A stretch of DNA of 64,000 nucleotides. It comes from Tessaracoccus aquimaris. Lineage in GTDB: Bacteria; Actinomycetota; Actinomycetes; Propionibacteriales; Propionibacteriaceae. A program made the position numbers and the translations under genes. Below the pieces are notes generated by a model that saw nothing but the letters and a program-made list of their open reading frames with translations, did no database searches and was not told the origin of the DNA. Positions 45,491-54,919 of the stretch are shown here, piece after piece. The stretch's first letter is position 1. Each line of letters begins with the position of its first letter. Where the stretch lies: contig NZ_CP019606.1 in the NCBI RefSeq assembly GCF_001997345.1, forward strand, positions 2,976,001-3,040,000, read 5' to 3'.

Positions 45491-45852
45491 TCCCGCCACG
45501 CCACGCCGGCACCTTCGAGACCCTCGCAGAACGCGTCCTGCAGGCGGTCGAACAGGTGCCGACGGGCAGCGTGGTCTCCTACGGCGACGTGGCCGGGATC
45601 GTCGGGACGACCCCGCGGATCGTCGGCTCCGTGATGAGCCAGTACGGCTCCGGCGTTGCCTGGTGGCGCGTCACGAACCGCGACGGCCAACTGCCTGCGC
45701 ACCTGCTGGAGGAGGCGCGTCGGCACTGGGCCGAGGAGGGCATCGCTGCGGGCGAGGGCGGTTGCCGGATCCGGCAGCACCGCGCCGACCTGGACGAGGT
45801 CGCGGCGCGCTACGAGGACGCGATCGCCGCGCTCGGCCTCGAGCCCGCTTAG
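45487..45852 (+). CDS. Alkyltransferase-like (MGMT-related) DNA-binding protein
   Basis: 121 residues with the MGMT C-terminal DNA-binding fold: VPTGSVVSYGDVAGIVGT, then SGVAWWRVTNRDGQLP. The catalytic PCHR of true O6-methylguanine methyltransferases is replaced by WWRV, so it cannot accept alkyl groups and belongs with ATL/YbaZ-like proteins, which flag O6-alkylguanine for nucleotide excision repair. ATG overlaps the sirtuin stop, so the two are translationally coupled. Confidence 0.9.
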   Translation: MIPPRHAGTFETLAERVLQAVEQVPTGSVVSYGDVAGIVGTTPRIVGSVMSQYGSGVAWWRVTNRDGQLPAHLLEEARRHWAEEGIAAGEGGCRIRQHRADLDEVAARYEDAIAALGLEPA

Positions 45853-45859
45853 GAGCGCG

Positions 45860-46975
45860 TCAGGCGGCCTTCGCGCCATGGCCGGTGAGCACCGCAACGG
45901 TGGACACCTTCGTCGAGGCGAACCGCGAAGCCGCCGATAGGGCGGCGGCGGCCGATGGCTCGACCCAGATCCCGGCCGAGAACAGCGCGGCCTCCGCGGC
46001 GGCGATCTGCTCGTCCGTGACCGTCACGACGCGCCCGCGGGTCGCCGCGACGGCCGCGAGCGTGATGAGGCCCTGCCGCTCGTAGCCGCGCAGGGCGTCG
46101 GCGATGGCCCCCGCCCTTGTCGTCGACCAGCGGCCACCCGCCCCGAGCGCCCCCTCCCACTGCTCGGGCGTGTCCCCCGCGGCCCACGCCGCGGCCAACG
46201 GGGCGACCGCGGCGGACTGGACGGCGATCATGGCGGGCACCCGCCGCGCGGCCCCGACGGCGACGAGGTCGGCGAAACCCTGCGCGATGCCCCTCAGCAG
46301 CGGCCCGGCTCCGACCGGGACCACCACACGGTCCGGGGTGTGACCGAGGTCGGCGACCAACTCCGCGGCGATGCCCCGGTAGGCCTCCGCTGTGATCGGG
46401 TTCTGGTACGTCGTCGTCACGTTGACGACCCCCGGCCCCTCCGCCTGCTCGGCGCGACGGTAGGCGTCGCTGTAGTCGCCGTCGACCCGGGCGACCCGGG
46501 CGCCGAAGCGGGCGGCGGCGCGCACCTTCTCGGCTGCTCCCGGGCTGTCTCCGACGATGATCCGGCAGCCGAGTCCCGCAGCGGCGGCGTAGGCGGCGGC
46601 CGAGGCTGCGGCGTTGCCCGTGGAGGCGACCACCAGCGACTCGGCGCCCGCGTCGACGGCGGCGGAGACGGCCAGGGCCATGCCGCGGTCCTTGAAAGAG
46701 AGGGTGGGGTTCATCGACTCGAGTTTCAGCCACAGCCGCGGGGCACCGCCCCATTCGACGCTCGGGGTATTGCCCTCGCCGAGCGTGATCCTCGTCGTGG
46801 TCGCGGGCAGCATGGCCGCGTGCCGCCAGATCCCCGACGCCCGCTCAGGCGACGGCGCGGCGGTCAGGGGCGCGAGGTCGAGCACGGCGCAGCCCCCACA
46901 GGTCGCACAGCGACGCCCATCGGTGGGGACGCCGCACAGCCCGCACACGGCCCTCCAGGCGCGTCCGGCCGTCAC
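45860..46975 (-). CDS. Threonine synthase-like PLP enzyme with zinc ribbon
   Basis: 371 residues from GTG 46975. An N-terminal C4 ribbon (CGLC, CATC) precedes a fold type II PLP domain: LTLGEGNTPS-like ITLGEGNTPSV, the PLP-Lys in NPTLSFKDRGMALAVSAA, STGNAAASAAAYAAA, and a phosphate-binding VPVGAGPLL. It matches threonine synthase (final step of threonine synthesis) and close paralogues that act on other beta-substituted amino acids. Convergent with the ATL gene, 7 nt apart; divergent from the M20 peptidase. Confidence 0.82.
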   Translation of the reverse strand: MTAGRAWRAVCGLCGVPTDGRRCATCGGCAVLDLAPLTAAPSPERASGIWRHAAMLPATTTRITLGEGNTPSVEWGGAPRLWLKLESMNPTLSFKDRGMALAVSAAVDAGAESLVVASTGNAAASAAAYAAAAGLGCRIIVGDSPGAAEKVRAAARFGARVARVDGDYSDAYRRAEQAEGPGVVNVTTTYQNPITAEAYRGIAAELVADLGHTPDRVVVPVGAGPLLRGIAQGFADLVAVGAARRVPAMIAVQSAAVAPLAAAWAAGDTPEQWEGALGAGGRWSTTRAGAIADALRGYERQGLITLAAVAATRGRVVTVTDEQIAAAEAALFSAGIWVEPSAAAALSAASRFASTKVSTVAVLTGHGAKAA

Positions 46976-47121
46976 CGACTGGCCCCTTTGGTGGTGCTTA
47001 GCGGGTCGTCGATGGCCATGGCACCCTCCGAAACGGTGTGGCGGTCTAGCGCACTTTGCCGGATTCTGGAACAGAATTCTGACATTGCGGCAGTGTCGCC
47101 GCCACCCCCGAATGGAGCCCC

Positions 47122-48306
47122 ATGGACGTCCTCGACCTCACCGCTCAACTCGTCGCCATCGATTCGCAGAACCCGGGCGCGGGAGAGGCGGAGATCGCAG
47201 CCTTCGTCCAGGACTGGGCGACCACCCGGGGCTTCGACGCCACCCGCCTGGAGTTCGAGGCCGGACGGCCGAACGTGCTGATCACCGCCGACCTGGGCAA
47301 CGGGCCCCACCTCGGGCTCACCGGCCACCTCGACACCAAGCCGATCGGCGATGCGATCAGCCAGTGGGCGACGCCCCCGCTGACCCTCACCGTGGACGGC
47401 GACACCGCATACGGGCTCGGTGCGACCGACATGAAGGGCGCCGTCGCGGCCATGCTGATCGCGTTGGAGCGGTTCACCGCCGCGCCCTCCGGGGGGCTCG
47501 GCAAGGTGTCGGTGATCCTCACGGCCGACGAGGAGCAGGGCTCCGACGCGGGCGCGCAGTCCCTGATCGGGTCGTCCGACTGGGCGCGACCCGACGCCCT
47601 GGTGATCGGGGAGCCCAGCGGCATCGACGACCCGTGGGAGGCGATGTTCCTCGTCTCGCGCGGGATCTGCTGCTTCGAGATCGACATCGAGACGACGCAG
47701 GGGCACTCTGGGCTCTCACCCCGACTCGGCCGCAACGCGATGCTGGTGGCCGCGGACGTGCTGCGCGCGTTCGAGGCATTCGACCCTCCGGTCGCCCGGC
47801 CCGGCAGGACGCCCGCGGTCGCCACCGTCAACCCGGGGATGCTGATCTCCGGCGGCGTCTGCTTCGGCGTCTGGCCGGGTCGCTGCACCGTCGGCGTCGA
47901 GATCCGCACAGTGCCTGGCATGATGCGCGACGAGGTCCGCGCGGCCGTCGCCGACCTCGTCGAGCGCACCGTCGGCGGGCAGGGGCGGGCCACCATCCGG
48001 TACGCCGAGGGGTCGCTCGGCTGGATGCCTGCCACGGAGATCGACCCGGAGCATCCGGCGGTGACGGCGGCCTCCGCGGCCGCGCGGGCGGTGCTCGGCA
48101 GGCGACTCCCGTTCGCCGCCTACCCCGGTGGAACGGACGCGGCCTACTTCATGGGCGAGGCCGCCATCCCGACGGTGGTGAGCCTCGGACCCGGCTGGCT
48201 GAGCGTCGCGCACGGCGCCAACGAGAAGGTCGGCGTCGGCCACCTGGACGACGCGACCCGTCTGTACGAGCACCTGCTGCGCGAGTATCGCCACGATCTA
48301 GAGTGA
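47122..48306 (+). CDS. M20 family metallopeptidase/deacetylase (ArgE/DapE type)
   Basis: 394 residues. Dinuclear-zinc hydrolase motifs: TGHLDTKP (HxD), ATDMKGA (bridging Asp), and DEEQGSD (Glu-Glu). A dimerisation domain lies between about 180 and 290, and PGGTDAAYF near 335 provides the last ligands. Acts on N-acyl amino acids or peptides; substrate unknown. It starts a plus-strand operon with a GntR regulator 4 nt after its stop and an MBL hydrolase. Confidence 0.92.
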   Translation: MDVLDLTAQLVAIDSQNPGAGEAEIAAFVQDWATTRGFDATRLEFEAGRPNVLITADLGNGPHLGLTGHLDTKPIGDAISQWATPPLTLTVDGDTAYGLGATDMKGAVAAMLIALERFTAAPSGGLGKVSVILTADEEQGSDAGAQSLIGSSDWARPDALVIGEPSGIDDPWEAMFLVSRGICCFEIDIETTQGHSGLSPRLGRNAMLVAADVLRAFEAFDPPVARPGRTPAVATVNPGMLISGGVCFGVWPGRCTVGVEIRTVPGMMRDEVRAAVADLVERTVGGQGRATIRYAEGSLGWMPATEIDPEHPAVTAASAAARAVLGRRLPFAAYPGGTDAAYFMGEAAIPTVVSLGPGWLSVAHGANEKVGVGHLDDATRLYEHLLREYRHDLE

Positions 48307-48310
48307 CCTG

Positions 48311-49012
48311 GTGATCGCACCCAAGTACCAGCGGATAGCAACGACGCTCCGCAAGAGATACCGGGCCTCGCCGGAGGGCGAGCGGCTGCCATCGGAACGC
48401 ACCCTCGCTGCGGAGTTCGACGTCAGCCTCATGACCGTCAGGCAGGCGCTGAACCTGCTCCAGGACGACGGCCTGGTGCTCCGCGTGCTGGGAAAGGGCA
48501 CCTTCGTGCGGCACGGCGTGATCGCGAAGGGAAACTCGCTGACCTCCTTCACGGAGGAGATGCGGGTCAAGGGCCTCGAGCCGAGCACCCGCCTGCTCGG
48601 GGTCGAGTTCGTGCGACCGGACGACGACGCGGTCCGCGCGCTGCAACTCTCGCGGAACGAGCGGGTGTTGTGGATGGAGAGACTGCGACTGGCCGACGGC
48701 GAGCCGATCTGCGTGGAGGTGTCCCAGATCCCCGAGCGCCTCGCCGACGGGCTCATCGAGGCGGGCGAGCGCTCGCTGCACGAGGCGCTTGCCGCCAACG
48801 ACGCACGACCCATGACCGCGGAGCGCCGGATCAGGGCGACGCTCGCCAGCGACCGCGAGGCGCGGATCCTCCGCGTCCCCCCGCAGGACGCGATCCTCAA
48901 CATCCGCCACCTCTTCGCCGACGGCAAGGGCCGCCTCGTGCAACTGGCCGACTCCTCCTACCGCGCCGACCGCTATCAGGTCCTCGGCACCATCAACCGG
49001 CCAACGCCGTGA
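48311..49012 (+). CDS. GntR family regulator with UTRA domain
   Basis: 233 residues from GTG. N-terminal winged HTH (LPSERTLAAEFDVSLMTVRQ, then GKGTFVR) and a C-terminal UTRA ligand domain (ERVLWMERLRLADGEPICVE, DSSYRADRYQ). HutC subgroup. It sits between the M20 peptidase and MBL genes and its stop overlaps the next GTG, so it probably regulates this small operon in response to an acylated amino acid or sugar. Confidence 0.93.
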   Translation: MIAPKYQRIATTLRKRYRASPEGERLPSERTLAAEFDVSLMTVRQALNLLQDDGLVLRVLGKGTFVRHGVIAKGNSLTSFTEEMRVKGLEPSTRLLGVEFVRPDDDAVRALQLSRNERVLWMERLRLADGEPICVEVSQIPERLADGLIEAGERSLHEALAANDARPMTAERRIRATLASDREARILRVPPQDAILNIRHLFADGKGRLVQLADSSYRADRYQVLGTINRPTP

Positions 49013-49755
49013 CCGCCGTCCGCCTCACCCCCACCGTCTGGCAGGTCGGCGGCGCCGACGGCCCCGCCGCCACCGACGGGTACGACGCCAACCTCTACCT
49101 CGTCTGGGACGGTAGGTGCGGGATGCTGATCGACGCGGGCACGGGACGCGGGGCGAGGCGTTGGCTCGACAACATCGTCGAGGTGACCGGAGACCTCCGC
49201 GCGGTCGAGGCGGTGCTCATCACGCACTACCACGCCGACCACGCCGGAGGGGCTCAGCGGGCGGCAGGCGCACTGTTCTCCGTGCTCGGCAGCGAGCGCA
49301 CCGTCGCCGCCCTGCTTGCCGCCGACGAGGAGGCGACATCACTGGCGAGGGCGCGTCGGGCGGGCGTCTACCCGGACGACTACCGCCTCGTCGCCTGCCC
49401 GTCGGCGCGCGCGGTGCACGGCCCTGTCGGCGTCGGCTCATTGCTGTTCGACGTGCGGCCCGCGCCCGGCCACTGCGACGGGCACATCGTCGTCGAGTTG
49501 CACGAACCGGGCGGGGTGTCGCTGTTCACCGGCGACGTGGTGTTCCCCGGCGGCACCGTCAGCGTCCAACCGCTGCCCGACTGCAGGCTGAGCGACTACG
49601 CCGACACCGTCGCCCGACTCGCCGAGCGCCCAGTCGACGCGATCTTCCCGGGGCACGGTCCCGTCGAACTGGATGCGGACCGCTGCCGCGCGTCGCTGCG
49701 GTCGGCCGCGGACGCCTTCGGCCGACTGCGCCTTCCCCCGAACTTCATCAGTTGA
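49009..49755 (+). CDS. MBL-fold metallo-hydrolase
   Basis: 248 residues from GTG 49009 (GTGA overlap). Metal-binding THYHADHAGG (HxHxDH), a later His in APGHCDGH, TGDVVFPGG and PGHGPV complete the metallo-beta-lactamase site, as in glyoxalase II-like hydrolases. Cytosolic. Grouped with an M20 hydrolase and GntR regulator. The 3' end overlaps the convergent dehydrogenase gene by 8 nt. Confidence 0.9.
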   Translation: MTAVRLTPTVWQVGGADGPAATDGYDANLYLVWDGRCGMLIDAGTGRGARRWLDNIVEVTGDLRAVEAVLITHYHADHAGGAQRAAGALFSVLGSERTVAALLAADEEATSLARARRAGVYPDDYRLVACPSARAVHGPVGVGSLLFDVRPAPGHCDGHIVVELHEPGGVSLFTGDVVFPGGTVSVQPLPDCRLSDYADTVARLAERPVDAIFPGHGPVELDADRCRASLRSAADAFGRLRLPPNFIS

Positions 49756-50761
49756 GGTCGACGGGGGCGCCGGTGGCCAGCGAGGCGGTCATCGCCTCCG
49801 CGAGGTCGATGCCCCACACGGCCTCCCACATCGGCATCAGGTCGTTCGGGCGGCGGCCCGCGAACACGTCGGTCGCGTAGTCGACCTCGGCGCGGATCGC
49901 CCCGCCGACCCGGCCGTCGACGAGCGGCCACAGGAACGGGTTGGGCGACCAGGAGGCGTCGTTCCACAGCGTGAAGCCGTCGCTCAGCAGCCGTTGCCGG
50001 GCGACCCCGGCCGACCCGTGCGCCTCGGCCTCGGCGACGATCGCACCGGGCAGTTCGAGGGCCCCGGACTCGGTCTGGGGTGCGCCCGGCGGGATGGTCC
50101 AGGCCGTCTCGACGGTGACGAGGACGCCCCCGGTGAACTCGATCAGGGCGCTCGCGACCGAGGGTGCCGCCGATCCGGCGGCGGCGCTACGGGCGGCGTA
50201 GACGCGCCGCGCAGGCTGCCTGAGGATCGAGATGGCGATGTCGAGGTCGTGGATGCACGACTCCCACACCGGATCGACCCTGCCGCCGAAGGACGCGTAC
50301 CACTCGCGGGAGAAGTCGCGGCGCAGTCGCAGCGACCACAGGTCGCCCACCCGGCCGTCGGCGATCGAGGTCCGCAGTTGCCGGTACGGGGCGGCGAAAC
50401 GGGAGATGTGGCCCGCCACGATCTCGCGGCTGGCGTCCTCCGCTGCGGAGGCAAGGCCTGCGGCCTCTGCTGCGCTGACGGCGAATGGCTTCTCGACGAG
50501 GACGTGGCAGCCGGCGGCGAGCGCCTGGAGCGCGAGCGGGGCGTGCGATGGCTCGTCGGTCGCGACCACGACGGCGTCGGCTGGCACCCGCGCAAGCAGG
50601 CCCGCCAGGTCGTCGCCGGAGACGGCCCCGGCCGCGAGGGTCGCGGCACGCTCGGGGTCGAGGTCAACCACCCCGACGATCTCGGCCCCTCCCTCTCGCC
50701 ACACCCGCGCGTGCAAGGTCCCGAACCGCCCAGCCCCGGCGATCACCACCCGCAGCCCCAT
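49748..50761 (-). CDS. Gfo/Idh/MocA family oxidoreductase
   Basis: 337 residues. Rossmann start VVIAGAGRFGTLHA, then DLDPERA, and the conserved LVEKPFAVS (EKP) near 95. A C-terminal alpha/beta domain has HDLDIAISILRQP. NAD(P)-dependent dehydrogenases of this family act on sugars and cyclitols. Last gene of the nine-gene uptake/catabolic operon, 7 nt after IclR. Confidence 0.9.
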   Translation of the reverse strand: MGLRVVIAGAGRFGTLHARVWREGGAEIVGVVDLDPERAATLAAGAVSGDDLAGLLARVPADAVVVATDEPSHAPLALQALAAGCHVLVEKPFAVSAAEAAGLASAAEDASREIVAGHISRFAAPYRQLRTSIADGRVGDLWSLRLRRDFSREWYASFGGRVDPVWESCIHDLDIAISILRQPARRVYAARSAAAGSAAPSVASALIEFTGGVLVTVETAWTIPPGAPQTESGALELPGAIVAEAEAHGSAGVARQRLLSDGFTLWNDASWSPNPFLWPLVDGRVGGAIRAEVDYATDVFAGRRPNDLMPMWEAVWGIDLAEAMTASLATGAPVDLN

Positions 50762-50768
50762 CGTCGAC

Positions 50769-51602
50769 CTACTCTCTGACTGCTATGTCACGGATCCGGC
50801 GGGCCTCGTCGGCCGTCAGGTGGCCGAGGCCTCGGGAGATCTCCTGTGCCGCGCCGCGCACGGCCGCCCCCAGCGCGTCGATGCGCTCAAAATCGAATCG
50901 TTCGGTCGGGGTGGAGACGCTGATCGCCGCCACCGCCCTTCCGGTGCTGTCGAAGATCGGCGCTCCGACGCAGCAGATGCCCCGCTCGTTCTCCTCGAGA
51001 TCGGTGCTGTAGCCACGCTCCCTGTCGCGCCCCAACTCCTCGCGGAACTGGTCGGCGTCGAGGCCCGAGCCCAGTTGCCGGACGCTGTCCTCGAGCACCC
51101 GCTCGACCGTCTCGTCGGAGGAGTTCGCAAGGATCGCCTTGCCCATCGCGGTGCGCACGGCAGGCATCACCGCGCCCACCTGCGAGAACATCCGCACGGG
51201 ATGGCTGCTGTCGATCTTGTCGATGTAGACCATGTGGGGCGAGGCGAGGGTGCCGAGGTGCACCGTCTCGTTGGTGGAGGCGTTCAGCGACGCCAGGTGT
51301 GCCGTGGCCTCGCGTCGCAGTTCGACGCCGTCGAGGAAGGCGCCCGCGAGCACCAGGGTGCCGAGCCCCAGCGCGTGCAGGCCGCCGCTGGTCTCCCGGA
51401 CGAGTTCCTTGGTCCGCAGCGCGGCGAGCATCCGGTGCACGGTCGGCATCGTCAGGCCCGTCTCCCTCGACAGGTCGGCCAGCGACATGCCGTCGGGGTG
51501 GGCGGCGAGCGTGTACAGGATGCTCGTCGCCCTGTCGAGCGCCCGCAGGCCCTCCGGTCCTCGTCGGCCTGCCTTGACCTCGGTGTCTGGCGCGTCCTGC
51601 AT
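50769..51602 (-). CDS. IclR family transcriptional regulator
   Basis: 277 residues. N-terminal winged HTH (MSLADLSRETGLTMPTVHRM) and an IclR effector domain (MVYIDKIDSSHPVRMFSQVG, VRTAMGKAILA, NERGICCVGAPIF). ATG has GGAGG upstream. Encoded inside the catabolic operon, so probably its local repressor or activator, sensing the substrate or an intermediate. Confidence 0.93.
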   Translation of the reverse strand: MQDAPDTEVKAGRRGPEGLRALDRATSILYTLAAHPDGMSLADLSRETGLTMPTVHRMLAALRTKELVRETSGGLHALGLGTLVLAGAFLDGVELRREATAHLASLNASTNETVHLGTLASPHMVYIDKIDSSHPVRMFSQVGAVMPAVRTAMGKAILANSSDETVERVLEDSVRQLGSGLDADQFREELGRDRERGYSTDLEENERGICCVGAPIFDSTGRAVAAISVSTPTERFDFERIDALGAAVRGAAQEISRGLGHLTADEARRIRDIAVRE

Positions 51603-51617
51603 GGCGATCCTCCGGTG

Positions 51618-52370
51618 CTAGTCGGCCCTTGTTCCTACGATACGGCGCAGGGTCTGGGCCACCCGTTCTACGGCTGCACTGAAGATACCCGCTCCCTTCG
51701 CCTCGTCTGCGAGCCGGGGGTCGCCAACGATCCCGTCGGGGCCGAACTCCTCGAAGCGCCGGTGCCTCACGACGCCCGCGGTGCTGAAGAGCGACGGGTC
51801 GGGATAGGCGGGTGCGCCTGGCCGCGCCGGGATCCGGTCCCCTCTGACGAGGTCGGGCCACAGCGACAGCGAGATGGAGGTCTCCAACGCGCAGGCGTGG
51901 CCCATGCTGTCGGCCGGGAACGCCTGGCGCGCCTCGTCGCCGATCCGCTCGAAATACGTGACGGCCCAGGCACCCACGCCCCGCTCCAGCAGTTCCTGCA
52001 GCGCGGCGTTCAGTGGGCCGCGGTTGCCGCCGTGGCCGTTGACGAACACAGGGACGAAGCCGTCGGCCGCGAGGCTCCCGGCGACGTCGGCGACGAGGTC
52101 CATGAACGTGCGGACCCGCAGCGACACGGTGCCGGGGAAGCTGCGGTGATGCTCCGAACAGCCGATCGGAAGCGGGTCGAGCAGCAGGGTGCCCTCGACC
52201 CGCAACACGGCGGCCTCCGCGACGCCGGCGGCGATCCGGATGTCGGTGCCGAGCGGCAGGTGGGGGCCGTGTTGCTCCACGGCCCCGACCGGCACGACCA
52301 CCACGGCTCCGCGACGCTCGGCCGCCTCGTCCGTGGTGAGTTCGGCGAGCCTGATCCGGGGTTGGTTCAC
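51618..52370 (-). CDS. Creatininase family amidohydrolase
   Basis: 250 residues from GTG (GTGA overlap with the ALDH stop). Metal-site motifs VPVGAVEQHGPHLPLGTD and NGHGGNRG match the creatininase family, whose members hydrolyse cyclic amides (creatinine, mycofactocin-related peptide, formamides). The role is not creatinine breakdown by context. Lies between aldehyde dehydrogenase and IclR in the sugar-type operon, so may act on an amide or lactam intermediate. Confidence 0.88.
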   Translation of the reverse strand: MNQPRIRLAELTTDEAAERRGAVVVVPVGAVEQHGPHLPLGTDIRIAAGVAEAAVLRVEGTLLLDPLPIGCSEHHRSFPGTVSLRVRTFMDLVADVAGSLAADGFVPVFVNGHGGNRGPLNAALQELLERGVGAWAVTYFERIGDEARQAFPADSMGHACALETSISLSLWPDLVRGDRIPARPGAPAYPDPSLFSTAGVVRHRRFEEFGPDGIVGDPRLADEAKGAGIFSAAVERVAQTLRRIVGTRAD

Positions 52371-53811
52371 CGCAGTTCCAGGCTGAAGGTCTGGATCTCC
52401 GTCATCTCCATCACCGACCAGGGCCCTCCGGATCGTCCGATGCCGCTTGCGGCCCCCGCGGCGCCGCCCGCCGGGATCGAGGGCTCCCAGTAGGCGCTGG
52501 TGTCGTTGATGTTGACGTGTCCGACGCGCAGGCTCTCCCCAGCGTCAACGCCTTCTCGACGTCGCGGGAGAAGATGCCGGAGTGGAGCCCGAACCGGCTG
52601 GCGCTGAGCAGGCTGCCCAGCTCGTCGTCGGTGTCGAAGTGCACGAGCGGGGCGACGGGGCCGAAGGTCTCGGCGCGGTGCAGGTCCGAGTCGGCTGGGA
52701 CGTCGTCGACGACGGTCGGCAGCACGTAGTTGGAGGTGGGCGCGCCCTGCAGTCGCTCGCCGCCGATGACGACCCGGGCGCCCGATTCGACGGCGCGGCT
52801 CACCTGCCCGAGCACCGTCTCGGCGAGTTCGGAGCGGTGCACGGGGCCCATGGTTGTGGCGGCGTCGAACGGGTCGCCGAGCACGAACCGCTTCGACTGT
52901 TCGGCGATGGCCTCCGCGAGTTGTGCGGCGATCGAGCCGTGCACGAGGATCCGGCCCGAGGCGGTGCAGATCTGTCCGGCGTTGGTGAAGCTACCCGTCG
53001 CGATCTTCTCGGCCGCTCGCTCGATGTCGGCGTCGGCCAGCACGATGGTCGGCCCGTTGCCGCCGAGTTCGAGGAAGCTCGGCTTGCCGACGGCGGCGAT
53101 CTGCACCGCGTTGCCGACCGGGGTGGAGCCGGTGAAGCCGACGGCGTCGACACCCGGGTGCGAGGCGAGCGCCTGCCCGACGACCGGCCCGTCTCCCGTG
53201 ATGAAGTTCAGCGCGCCTGCCGGCCACAGGCCCGCGATGATCTGGGCGAGCAGAGCGTGCGTCGAGTTCACCGACGGCGCCCCGACCCACACCATGGTGT
53301 TGCCCGCCGCAAGGCCCGGCCCGAAGTAGTACTGCGTCGCGATCCCGAGCGGGAAGTTCCACGGCGTGAGGATGCCGTAGACGCCGCGCGGCCGGCGGAC
53401 GGTGAGGAGCCGCTTGCCCGGCGTCGACAGGGGGTAGTGCGCCTCGGTCAGCCAGCGCGCCTGCCCTCCTGCTGCCTCGAGGGCCGCCGCGCTCGCCTCG
53501 ACCTCGCCGGGCGCGTCGCCGTGGTAGGTCTTGCCGTGTTCCAGCGCCAGCAGGTCGGCGAACTCGGACGCGTGCGCCCGGATCGACGCCGCGGTGGCGC
53601 GCAGCAGGTCGCCGCGCTCGTCCAGCGTCAGGGCGGCGACCGCGGGAAGTGCGGCGCGCGCTGCGGCGACGGCGAGGTCGACGTCCTCCGGGGTGCCGAG
53701 CAGGATCTCCGAGACGGCGTCGCCCTTGGACGGTGAGGTGTAGGTCCTGGTCTCGCGGCGCGGCGAGTGCTGCCGGCCCGCGATCAGCATCTGGGGGTGG
53801 TGGAGGGTCAT
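52367..53811 (-). pseudogene. Aldehyde dehydrogenase, frame broken once near C-terminus
   Basis: About 481 residues when repaired. Active-site motifs FLELGGNGPTIV (Glu) and FTNAGQICTASGRILV (Cys) and the early GVYGILTPWNFPLGI are intact. At 52537-52540 a C4 run (G4 in the gene) lacks one base; adding it gives GESLRVGHVNIND and the usual ending GRSGGPWSVMEMTEIQTF...LELR, whose stop overlaps the creatininase GTG. This end makes sense, so the break is probably an error. Oxidises an aldehyde intermediate of the pathway. Confidence 0.9.
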
Positions 53812-53814
53812 GGT

Positions 53815-54917
53815 TCAGGTCCTTTCGAGGTGGTGATCGACGGCGAGGAGGGTCTCGACGGCCCGGTCCGCGTCGTCGGTGGTGGAGTAGAGATGGAAGC
53901 CGATCCGGAGGCGGCCGAGCCGGATCGCCGCGCGGAGCCCGGCGGCCTCGAGCGCCTCGGCGACGGGGTGCGGGTCGCGCAGCGGGACGGACACGATCGG
54001 CGAGGCGACCTCGGTGGGGAGCGTCGCGACGCCGCCCTCCGCCAGGGCGTCGGAGAGGCGCGCGGCAAGGCCGGTCGCGTGGGACTCGATCAGTGCTGGG
54101 TCGAGGCTCTCGAGCAGTTCGAGCCCGCACTCCGCACCCGCCCAACTGAGCCAACTCGGGGACTGGCTCAGCCCGTGCCCGCCCGGCAACGGCTCCGCGG
54201 GGAAGCCGTAGGAGCCGCGCCCGCTGGGCGTCATGCCGTAGGGGCTGGCAGCGAAGATCGGTGGCAGCGCGAGGCCCTCGGCCACGTAGACGTAGCCGGT
54301 GCCCCTGGCCGACAGGAGGCCCTTGTAGCCGGCGACCGCCAACGCGGCGAGCCGCCGGGCGTGGCAGCCGAGGCCGACGATGCCCGCCGACTGGGTCGCG
54401 TCGACCACGACCTGGGCGCCGACCGCCTCTGCGGCGTCGAGCACCCGCTCCAGGTCGACCCGCTCGCCGGTGGCCGAGGAGATCGACGACAGCGCCACCA
54501 CGCCGCAGCCCTTCGAGATGGCCCGAATGAAGGTCTCGCTGGTGTAGGGGCCGGCGACCCGTCTGACGCGGTCCCCGAAGGCGGCGCTCGCGGGCAGCGC
54601 GATCGACTGGAACTCATCGTCGTGGAGCACGACATCGCCCTGGCGTCGGGCAAGGGCGACGAACACCCCGGCCAGCGGCGGCACGACCGACGAGGTCGTC
54701 CCGACGAGGCGCTCCGGCACGCCCGCCATCCTGGCCCAGCGCTGCCTGGAGCGCTCCATGTCGGCCTCCCAGCGGGAGTAGTGGACGCCCGCGACGGCCC
54801 ACGCGTCGAGGGCCTCCCTCGTCGCGGCGACCGTCGCGATGGTCGGCAGCCCCATGCTCGGGTGTCAAGGTAGCCGGATGGCACCGTGAACCGGTCGCGC
54901 ACGTCGAGGGAGGTCAT
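53815..54917 (-). pseudogene. Class V aminotransferase, frame broken once near N-terminus
   Basis: About 367 residues when repaired. ATG 54917 (TSLDVRDRFTVPSGYLDT) leads into an out-of-frame body (MGLPTIATVAATREALDAW); adding one C at 54860-54862 joins them as YLDTPSMGLPT. PLP-binding VVVDATQSAGIVG and the Schiff-base Lys in AVAGYKGLLSARGTG (about 199 in the repaired chain) are intact. It resembles isopenicillin-N-epimerase/cysteine desulfurase-like proteins. Separated by 2-3 nt from its neighbours in the catabolic operon. Confidence 0.85.
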
Positions 54918-54919
54918 GG

